Assembly: GCA_030017935.1 (NCBI GenBank)
Contig: JASEGF010000012.1
Span: 6,503-19,192 of the forward strand
Direction of reading: 5' to 3'
Length of the DNA stretch: 12,690 bases
Source: Bacteroidales bacterium
Lineage (GTDB): Bacteria > Bacteroidota > Bacteroidia > Bacteroidales > DTU049
Made by a program: the position numbers and the translations under genes. The stretch's first letter is position 1, and the number at the start of each line of letters is the position of its first letter. Positions 1-5,369 of the stretch are shown here, in pieces. A model generated the notes under the pieces. That model saw only the letters and a program-made list of their open reading frames with translations, did no database searches and was not told where the DNA came from.

Positions 1-847
1 TGGCAGTGTAGAAGCTAAAGAACAAGGTATAGTTGTAAATAATAGAGAATATAAAATCTTTGCTGAGAAAGATCCCACTGTGCTACCATGGAAAGAATTA
101 GGAATAGATATAGTACTAGAATGCACAGGTAAATTTAGAGATAGAGAAGGATTAATGAAACATATCCAGGCAGGTGCCAAAAAAGTTATCATAAGTGCTC
201 CAGCTAGTAAAGGAACTGATGTAGATATCACTGTAGCTATAGGTGTAAATGATGACAAATTGACTAAAGATCATATTTTGATTTCAAATGCTTCTTGTAC
301 TACAAACTGCTTAGCTCCAGTCGTTAAAGTTTTGCATGAGAATTTTGGTATAGAATATGGTTTTATGAACACAATTCACGCATATACTAACGATCAAATA
401 ATTTTAGACTCTCCACATAAGGATTTACGCAGAGCACGTGCAGCAGGTTTATCTATTATTCCTACATCTACAGGTGCTGCTAAAGCTATTGGACTGGTAA
501 TGCCAGAGCTTGCTGGAAAATTGAATGGAAGCTCTATGAGAGTTCCAGTGCCAGATGGATCTGTTGTTGATTTATATGTTTTCTTGCAAAAAGATACTAC
601 TGCAGAGGAAATCAATGCTACTATCAAAAAATATGCTGAAGGTAGCTTAAAAGGTATTTTACAATATTGCGAAGATCCTATAGTAAGTCATGATGTTGTA
701 GGGAATACACATTCTTCTATAGTAGATGCTGAGCTCACTTTTGTTACTGAAAAAAGATTTGCTAGGATAGTCGCTTGGTATGATAATGAATTTGGCTATT
801 CAAATAGATTAGCTGAAATAGCAGTCAAAGTTGGACAAATAGAATAA
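1..847 (+). CDS. gap: Glyceraldehyde-3-phosphate dehydrogenase, C-terminal part (5' end outside window)
   Basis: Glycolytic/gluconeogenic enzyme that oxidises glyceraldehyde 3-phosphate to 1,3-bisphosphoglycerate with NAD(P). The frame is open from base 2 and gives about 281 residues; the usual length is about 335, so roughly 50-55 N-terminal residues (the first part of the Rossmann fold) are missing. The catalytic motif SCTTNC places the active-site Cys at bases 296-298. The HAYTNDQ motif places the catalytic His at 377-379, 27 residues later, the canonical spacing. KDLRRARAAG, the STGAAKAIGLV stretch and the late WYDNEFGYSNR motif are all intact. At the site where Bacillus stearothermophilus GAPDH has the NAD-selective Leu-Pro pair this protein has Ser-Pro, and the N-terminal Asp region is outside the window, so I cannot assign cofactor preference. 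It is the first visible gene of a short plus-strand cluster with the small membrane protein and folE. Confidence 0.97.
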   Translation, partial: GSVEAKEQGIVVNNREYKIFAEKDPTVLPWKELGIDIVLECTGKFRDREGLMKHIQAGAKKVIISAPASKGTDVDITVAIGVNDDKLTKDHILISNASCTTNCLAPVVKVLHENFGIEYGFMNTIHAYTNDQIILDSPHKDLRRARAAGLSIIPTSTGAAKAIGLVMPELAGKLNGSSMRVPVPDGSVVDLYVFLQKDTTAEEINATIKKYAEGSLKGILQYCEDPIVSHDVVGNTHSSIVDAELTFVTEKRFARIVAWYDNEFGYSNRLAEIAVKVGQIE

Positions 848-861
848 ATTTTTTAAAACAA

Positions 862-1047
862 ATGTTTTTAACTACTTTAATAATTGTTTTCTCATTAATG
901 ATATTGGCTGTTGCAGGCATTGGAATAAAAATGATTTTTAAAAAAGATGGAAAATTCGAAAAAAAATGCTCTGTGATAAACCCTAAAACAGGAGAAAAAA
1001 TTTCTGCTTGCATGCGCTGTGAGGAGCAATGTGCTGAAAAACAATAA
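862..1047 (+). CDS. Small single-pass membrane protein with four cysteines
   Basis: A 61-residue protein with one hydrophobic helix (about residues 2-22), a basic stretch IKMIFKKDGKFEKK, and a short polar tail carrying Cys36, Cys50, Cys53 and Cys57. The helix is followed by lysines, so the positive-inside rule would put the Cys-bearing tail in the cytoplasm. It starts 14 bases after the gap stop and ends 6 bases before folE, so co-transcription is likely. I recall similar short proteins, with a helix, a KKDGEFKK-like stretch and a Cys-containing tail, annotated only as membrane or secreted protein in Bacteroidota, but I know no function. The tail could bind a metal or form disulfides; the sequence alone does not decide. 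Tight packing between two conserved genes and a sensible membrane-protein composition argue that it is real. Confidence 0.75.
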   Translation: MFLTTLIIVFSLMILAVAGIGIKMIFKKDGKFEKKCSVINPKTGEKISACMRCEEQCAEKQ

Positions 1048-1053
1048 TTTACT

Positions 1054-1704
1054 ATGAGTTTAAATATCAAATATGAAAATATGCTCGACGATTTCGAGCC
1101 TAATGATGGCTATGCTAGAATAGATTATTACGACGAAGAAACTATAAATAAATTAGCAGAACATTATTATGAAATACTAAAACTAATAGGTGATAATCCT
1201 GATAGAGAAGGATTAGAAAAAACACCTATCAGAGTCGCTAAATCAATGCAATTTCTAATGCATGGCTACTATGCTGATCCAGAACAAATATTACGTTCTG
1301 CTATGTTTAAAGAAGATTATCGAGAAATGGTAATAGTGAAAAATATAGAAATTTATTCGATGTGTGAACATCATATGTTACCATTTTTTGGTAAAGCACA
1401 TGTAGCTTACATACCTAATGGTAACATTGTAGGCTTGAGTAAAATAGCAAGAGTTGTAGATGTGTATGCGCGTAGATTGCAAGTACAAGAAAGATTGACC
1501 TCTCAAATCAAAGATTGCATACAAAATGTATTACATCCTCTTGGAGTAGCCGTCGTAATAGAAGCACATCACTTATGTATGATGATGCGAGGTGTACAAA
1601 AACAAAACTCAGAAATGGTAACATCTGATTTCACTGGTGCCTTCAGAAAAGAAGAAACTCGTGCTGAATTCCTTTCTCTCATAGGTGCTAAACAATTACA
1701 TTAA
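1054..1704 (+). CDS. folE: GTP cyclohydrolase I
   Basis: Zinc enzyme that converts GTP to 7,8-dihydroneopterin triphosphate, the first step of tetrahydrofolate (and pterin) synthesis; the family forms a cytoplasmic homodecamer. At 216 residues it has the usual length. Zinc ligands are visible as Cys104 and His107 in MCEHHMLPF and Cys175 in AHHLCMMMRG. The catalytic His pair, equivalent to E. coli His112 and His179, is His106 and His173. The N-terminal helix motif DREGLEKTPIRVAKS (from about residue 50), the GLSKIARVVD loop and the closing MVTSDFTGAF motif are all canonical. This is the zinc-dependent FolE, not the zinc-independent FolE2 type. It is the last gene before a strong terminator hairpin, so it probably shares a transcript with gap and the small membrane protein. 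No Shine-Dalgarno is seen before the ATG. Confidence 0.98.
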   Translation: MSLNIKYENMLDDFEPNDGYARIDYYDEETINKLAEHYYEILKLIGDNPDREGLEKTPIRVAKSMQFLMHGYYADPEQILRSAMFKEDYREMVIVKNIEIYSMCEHHMLPFFGKAHVAYIPNGNIVGLSKIARVVDVYARRLQVQERLTSQIKDCIQNVLHPLGVAVVIEAHHLCMMMRGVQKQNSEMVTSDFTGAFRKEETRAEFLSLIGAKQLH

Positions 1705-1725
1705 TTATAATTTTATTTGTTTGTT

Positions 1726-1764
1726 AAAAAACCATATAAACTCTCAATTTATATGGTTTTTTTT
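1726..1764 (+). terminator. Rho-independent terminator after folE
   Basis: Bases 1726-1740 and 1748-1762 form a perfect 15-bp stem around a 7-base loop (CTCTCAA), and a run of eight T (1757-1764) closes it. It begins 22 bases after the folE stop and ends the gap-folE cluster. The stem is A/T-rich with only two G-C pairs, which is normal for this composition. Confidence 0.85.
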
Positions 1765-1808
1765 ATTATGCATTGTATTATTGACAATATTTTAAAAACA
1801 AAATTATT

Positions 1809-1816
1809 AAATAATA
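1809..1816. repeat. Left target-site duplication of the 272-bp element
   Basis: AAATAATA abuts the left terminal inverted repeat and is identical to 2089-2096. The sequence is A/T-only, so part of the match could be chance, but both copies sit exactly at the outer G of the inverted repeats. Confidence 0.7.
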
Positions 1817-2088
1817 GGTTCTATAACGTTTATTATGTGTAAATTATTTTACCACAAAGGGCACAAAGATATTACACAAAGTTCACAAAGTTTCATTTAT
1901 AACCCTTTTAATTCCATGTTTTAATAAAATAACATTAAAGTTTATCATTATCTTTCATTTTTTCTCTGTGTTCTTTGTGCTTTCTTTGAGAACTTTGTGG
2001 TTAATATTTAACTGTTCAGTAATAAATAAAATTCTTTTTTATAAAATTAGTTTTTTTAATCTTTACCCACTCAAAACGTTATAGAACC
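1817..2088. mobile_element. 272-bp non-autonomous mobile element (MITE-like) with 8-bp target duplication
   Basis: Bases 1817-1831 and 2074-2088 are perfect 15-bp inverted repeats (GGTTCTATAACGTTT reading inward). After four unmatched bases the similarity resumes (TGTGTAAA on the left, TGGGTAAA on the right). Immediately outside, 1809-1816 and 2089-2096 are both AAATAATA, an exact 8-bp direct repeat of the kind left by transposition. No reading frame of any size lies inside, so movement would need a transposase supplied elsewhere. Ends starting with GG together with an 8-bp duplication fit ISL3-type elements; that family assignment is inference. Most of the interior is a large imperfect hairpin (see 1853-1999). 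The element separates folE from the Hdr operon. Confidence 0.8.
1853..1999. repeat. Inverted arrays of CACAAAG heptamers (internal hairpin of the element)
   Basis: The left arm has four exact CACAAAG copies starting at 1853, 1862, 1875 and 1884 (spacing 9, 13, 9). The right arm has the complementary CTTTGTG at 1973 and 1993 and one-mismatch copies at 1964 and 1984 (spacing 9, 11, 9). The arms can pair imperfectly around an A/T-rich loop of about 70 bases. Similar ACCACAAAG-type interspersed repeats are common in many environmental bacterial genomes; their role is not settled. Confidence 0.8.
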
Positions 2089-2096
2089 AAATAATA
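2089..2096. repeat. Right target-site duplication of the 272-bp element
   Basis: AAATAATA directly follows the right terminal inverted repeat and matches 1809-1816 base for base. Confidence 0.7.
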
Positions 2097-2150
2097 AATT
2101 TCAATATTAATATTCATATCCATAAATACATTTTCTTAGTTTTTATCTAA

Positions 2151-2162
2151 ACTTTTAAAAGT
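2151..2162. promoter_or_regulatory. 12-bp perfect palindrome upstream of the Hdr operon
   Basis: ACTTTTAAAAGT is self-complementary and lies about 14 bases upstream of the candidate -33 element and 78 bases before the first Hdr start. It could be an operator half-site pair. In a stretch of this composition a 12-bp palindrome can also arise by chance, and I recognise no regulator for it. Confidence 0.2.
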
Positions 2163-2175
2163 GATATTTTACATT

Positions 2176-2206
2176 TTTGGCAAAACGATACATATTATTA
2201 TTTTTT
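2176..2206 (+). promoter_or_regulatory. Candidate Bacteroidota-type promoter of the Hdr operon
   Basis: TTTG at 2176-2179 and TATTTTTT at 2199-2206 are 19 bases apart. This approximates the Bacteroides -33 (TTTG) and -7 (TAnnTTTG) elements, although the last base of the -7 box is T, not G. Transcription from here would give a leader of roughly 25-30 bases before the ATG at 2241. The region is so A/T-rich that chance matches are easy. Confidence 0.3.
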
Positions 2207-2240
2207 TTGCAATAACAAAATTTAAAAAATTATCAAAATT

Positions 2241-2873
2241 ATGATACCAATAGAGGAAATTTATTCAGATCCACGAATAGTAGAAAATCTAAATGCATGT
2301 ATCAATTGTGGTGTATGTACAGCACTTTGCCCAGCTGCGGATTATTATGACTATGAACCTCGATATGTAGAGCGTGTGGTACTATCACATGATCCCGCAG
2401 CTTTAGAGGAGTTAATGTCATCAGATTACATATGGTATTGTGGGCAATGTATGTCGTGTAAAGCACGTTGTCCTAGAAAAAATGCTCCAGGAGTTGTTGT
2501 CAGTGCGCTTAGATATTGGTCTCAGAAAACAGGTCTTTTTGCTAAAAGTAAAATGGGAAGAAATCAAGTGCTAATAAAACAATCTATTGGACAAAATATA
2601 TATGATTTGGGTTATTGTGTTCATCCATCTAAATTAACCAAAGAAGCACATCCTGAACAAGGTCCAGTATGGGAATGGGTTTTTAATAATCGAGAAAAAG
2701 CTTATTCTCTTGTAAATGCAAATATTGATAAAGAAGGTGCTGGCCCAATGAGAAAAATTTCTGACGATACTGTGAATGAAATACATTCTATTCTGAAGGG
2801 AACCGGTGCATTAGATTTATGGGAAACAATAGAAAATTCAGTTAAAGAAATTTCAATTAATAATAAAAAATAA
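2241..2873 (+). CDS. HdrC-like [4Fe-4S] electron-transfer subunit (first copy)
   Basis: A 210-residue soluble protein with two ferredoxin-type motifs: Cys20-Cys23-Cys26-Cys30 (CINCGVCTALCP) and Cys67-Cys70-Cys73-Cys77 (CGQCMSCKARCP). This is the dicluster arrangement of heterodisulfide reductase subunit C, which passes electrons between the HdrA flavin and HdrB. After the second motif there is a tail of about 130 residues without cysteine clusters, containing HPEQGPVWEW and a GPMRKIS stretch. It is thus longer than the second HdrC in this operon and resembles, from memory, the HdrC1 of sulfur-oxidation (sHdr) clusters. No signal peptide or membrane segment is seen. It opens a five-gene operon and is 8 bases from the HdrB gene. 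No Shine-Dalgarno precedes the ATG. The family call is firm; the physiological partner is unknown. Confidence 0.85.
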   Translation: MIPIEEIYSDPRIVENLNACINCGVCTALCPAADYYDYEPRYVERVVLSHDPAALEELMSSDYIWYCGQCMSCKARCPRKNAPGVVVSALRYWSQKTGLFAKSKMGRNQVLIKQSIGQNIYDLGYCVHPSKLTKEAHPEQGPVWEWVFNNREKAYSLVNANIDKEGAGPMRKISDDTVNEIHSILKGTGALDLWETIENSVKEISINNKK

Positions 2874-2881
2874 TAAAATAT

Positions 2882-3940
2882 ATGGAAGCAAATAATAACC
2901 CTAAAAAAAGAATTTATTGGCGAGAATATGTAAAAGATATTCCTAAAAATGATTATTTCTATTTCCGTAGCTGTATCAGACAAACTTTTTTCCCTGGTGC
3001 AGAGCAAATGTTCTTAAAAATTCTTAAAAATAATTTGAACATTAATTACAAAGATGATCCTAATCTAACCACATGTACTGGCATAGGTTATCACAGTGAT
3101 ATCATTCCATTAGAGACTGTTCACACTATGGTAGCTAGACATTTTTCTCTAATGAATGAATCTGGTTATTCTAATTTCGTATCATCATGTGTAACAACTT
3201 TTGGTATTATGACTGAAGCGCTGGAAATGTGGCACGAATTCCCAGAAACTTTAGAAAAAACTCGAGAAAATCTTTATAAAACTACTGGTAGAACTTTTGA
3301 ACCACCTAAAGCTATCGCTCATGCTAGTGATATTATTTATTTATACAGAAATGAAATAGCAAATCAATTAAAATACAGACTTATTAATCAATATACTGGT
3401 GAACCATTAAAAGTTGTTGACCATGTTGGTTGTCATTATTCTAAGATTTTTCCACAACACGGTGTAGGTGGTGCAGAATTCCCTAAAGTATTATCTGAAA
3501 TGGTAAAAGCGTGGGGTGGTGAAATAATAGATTATCCAGAGAGGAGACATTGCTGTGGTTTTGGCTTTAGACAATATCTACTTAAAGAGTCTCGTGGTTA
3601 TTCTCTCTCACATTCTCAAGTGAAATTCGAAAGTATGGAGCCTTATCATCCTGATTTTATTATCACTAATTGTCCCGGATGTAATATGTTTATGGACCGT
3701 TGGCAATATGTAATTCAAGAAACTACGGGCAAAACATATTCTGCAGATGATAATGGCATTCCCGTTTTAACTTATGAAGAAACAGCTGCTTTATTATTGG
3801 GCTATGACCCCATCGAGATAGGCCTTTTTATGCATCAAACTAATGTTTTACCTTTATTAGAAAAATTAGGTATCGATTTCGATAAAGATAAATTTATTGC
3901 TTTACGTGCAGAAAGTATGCAATTACAACCTCAAATGTAA
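2882..3940 (+). CDS. HdrB-like CCG-domain protein (N-terminal CCG site degraded)
   Basis: A 352-residue HdrB-family protein. In methanogen HdrB, two CCG domains (Cys ... CysCysGly ... Cys-x-x-Cys) bind noncubane clusters that reduce a disulfide. The second domain is complete here: Cys184 (HVGCHY), Cys224-Cys225 (RHCCGFGF), and Cys264 and Cys267 (NCPGC). The first is eroded: Cys31 (FRSCIRQ) remains, the CCG position reads Thr64-Cys65-Thr66-Gly67 (TTCTGIG), and the CxxC position reads Cys103-Val-Thr-Thr. So three of five cysteines are left. About 50 residues follow the second domain. No membrane segment or signal peptide is seen. It sits 8 bases after HdrC and 12 bases before HdrA. It is probably the terminal substrate-facing subunit, or a structural partner if the remaining site alone is active. 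The substrate is unknown; a CoB-CoM heterodisulfide is not expected in this setting. Confidence 0.85.
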   Translation: MEANNNPKKRIYWREYVKDIPKNDYFYFRSCIRQTFFPGAEQMFLKILKNNLNINYKDDPNLTTCTGIGYHSDIIPLETVHTMVARHFSLMNESGYSNFVSSCVTTFGIMTEALEMWHEFPETLEKTRENLYKTTGRTFEPPKAIAHASDIIYLYRNEIANQLKYRLINQYTGEPLKVVDHVGCHYSKIFPQHGVGGAEFPKVLSEMVKAWGGEIIDYPERRHCCGFGFRQYLLKESRGYSLSHSQVKFESMEPYHPDFIITNCPGCNMFMDRWQYVIQETTGKTYSADDNGIPVLTYEETAALLLGYDPIEIGLFMHQTNVLPLLEKLGIDFDKDKFIALRAESMQLQPQM

Positions 3941-3952
3941 AAATTAAATATT

Positions 3953-4972
3953 ATGAAAAAAATAGCAGTCATTGGAGGTGGAGTAGCAGGTTTAGAAGTG
4001 TCTAAACAATTGCTAGAAGCCAATATCCCAGTTACTTTAATAGAGCAAAGCTCTAAAATCGGTGGTAATATTAAAAATTATGCATACCTATTCCCAGATT
4101 TTTATAATGCTGAGGAATTATTAAATTCTTATCATTATCTAATAACTGACCCAAATTTGCAACTACTTTTAAATACTGAAGTAGCCAAAATAGATTTTTC
4201 TAAAAAAACTTATAATATTTTAACAAAAGATGGTATTTCTGTTCCAGCAGATGCGATAGTTATAGCTACAGGCTACAATACTTTTGATGCTAGATTAAAA
4301 GAAGAATTTGGTTATGGTATTTATGAGAATGTTATTACTTCAGTGCAATTAGAGCAAATGTTTAAAAATAAGGAAATTAAAACGCCAAGTGGCAAAATAC
4401 CTGAACGAATTGGTTTTATTCATTGTGTAGGCTCACGAGATGCTAAAGTAGGTAACACTTATTGCTCTCGTCTATGCTGTGTAACTGCTATTAAACAAGC
4501 TATAGAAACTAAAAAGTTTTTACCTTCAGCAGAGATTTTTTGCTTTTATATAGATTTACGTATGTATGGATTACTTTTTGAGGATTTATATCTAAGTGCT
4601 CAGAGAGATTATAATATTCAATTTGTACGTGGTAGACTTTCTGAAGCTAGTGAGATGCTTGATAAAAGAATACTAATAAAAGTTGAGGATACTCTCATAG
4701 GTAAACCATTACAAATGAGTGCTGATATGATAGTATTAATGGTAGGTATGGAAGCTTCAGATTTTTCTAAACAATTTAAATATCATAATGGATTAGAAGT
4801 GAATGAGCATGGCTTTTTCAATCCTATTAATCCTCATAATTTGAGAAATTTGACTTCTAAAGACGGAATATTCCTTGCTGGCACAGCCATTGGTCCAATG
4901 TCTGTAGGTGAAACTCTAGACCATGCCAGAGGAACAGCACTCTCTGTACTTTCTTTCATTAATGCTAATTAA
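3953..4972 (+). CDS. HdrA-like FAD/[4Fe-4S] oxidoreductase, minimal core form
   Basis: A 339-residue flavoprotein of the HdrA family. The N-terminal dinucleotide motif is IAVIGGGVAGLE (residues 4-15), with an acidic residue (Glu31) at the end of the second strand. The ATG motif is at 105-107 and the C-terminal FAD motif DGIFLAGTAIGP at 304-315. The family's distinctive insertion is present as CVGSRD ... YCSRLCC, giving Cys158, Cys171, Cys175 and Cys176. This is the Cx12Cx3CC spacing that binds a [4Fe-4S] cluster next to the flavin in HdrA. Methanogen HdrA (about 650 residues) has extra N- and C-terminal ferredoxin modules; all are absent, as in bacterial sHdrA. Electrons must therefore enter or leave through partner subunits, most likely the two HdrC proteins encoded on either side. 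It lies 12 bases after HdrB and 52 bases before the second HdrC. Confidence 0.88.
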   Translation: MKKIAVIGGGVAGLEVSKQLLEANIPVTLIEQSSKIGGNIKNYAYLFPDFYNAEELLNSYHYLITDPNLQLLLNTEVAKIDFSKKTYNILTKDGISVPADAIVIATGYNTFDARLKEEFGYGIYENVITSVQLEQMFKNKEIKTPSGKIPERIGFIHCVGSRDAKVGNTYCSRLCCVTAIKQAIETKKFLPSAEIFCFYIDLRMYGLLFEDLYLSAQRDYNIQFVRGRLSEASEMLDKRILIKVEDTLIGKPLQMSADMIVLMVGMEASDFSKQFKYHNGLEVNEHGFFNPINPHNLRNLTSKDGIFLAGTAIGPMSVGETLDHARGTALSVLSFINAN

Positions 4973-5024
4973 GTTAAATGATATTAGAATTTTTCAAAAA
5001 AATAAATTAAAATAATAGTTAATT

Positions 5025-5369
5025 ATGGGTGATTTAGATTTCATAAAAGTTAAGCACTTACACATAGATTATGATATATTAGATTTAGATTTACTAAATA
5101 AAGTTTTGCAAGAGGAGACTTCATTTCAATGGTGCATCAGTTGTGGTTGCTGCACAGCAAGTTGTAGCGCTGGTAATCACACTACTTTCAATGTCAGACG
5201 TATCAGCCTACTTCTGCGAAGAGGAGAAATAGAAAGTCTAGAAAAAGAATTAGAAAAATGCATGCTTTGTGGTAAATGTACCCTTGTATGTCCGCGAGAT
5301 ATTCAACTACGCAATGTAGTAATGAGCATCAAAAAAAATATTTTAAAATATAAAATGTCAAGCTTATGA
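5025..5369 (+). CDS. Second, short HdrC-like [4Fe-4S] protein
   Basis: A 114-residue dicluster ferredoxin-like protein. The first site has Cys37, Cys40, Cys43 and Cys47 in CISCGCCTASCS; the usual Pro after the fourth Cys is replaced by Ser, and Cys42 is an additional cysteine. The second site has Cys79, Cys82, Cys85 and Cys89 in CMLCGKCTLVCP. The intervening NHTTFNVRRISLLLRRGE segment is typical of HdrC and QmoC/DsrK-type proteins. It lacks the long tail of the first HdrC. Its stop codon overlaps the start of the next gene (ATGA at 5366-5369), indicating translational coupling. The likely role is to wire the membrane HdrD-like fusion to the HdrA flavin. Family assignment is good; the exact partner is inferred from position. 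Confidence 0.85.
   Translation: MGDLDFIKVKHLHIDYDILDLDLLNKVLQEETSFQWCISCGCCTASCSAGNHTTFNVRRISLLLRRGEIESLEKELEKCMLCGKCTLVCPRDIQLRNVVMSIKKNILKYKMSSL

Noticed and set aside
80..82. GTG at 80 as the start of the GAPDH gene
   Set aside because: The same frame is open upstream to base 2 and encodes GAPDH-like sequence (YKIFAEKDP before the motif LPWKELGID), so the gene simply enters the window truncated.
1853..1999. CACAAAG arrays as a CRISPR
   Set aside because: The units are 7 bases with 2-6 base spacers and are arranged as an inverted pair; there are no long repeats, no unique spacers and no cas genes.
2103..2114. AATATTAATATT palindrome as an operator
   Set aside because: It is A/T-only in a very A/T-rich spacer, where palindromes of this kind are expected by chance.
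1705..2240. tRNA or other structured RNA gene in the folE-Hdr spacer
   Set aside because: No cloverleaf, T-loop GTTCGA-type sequence or CCA end could be seen; the structure is explained by the terminator and the mobile element.
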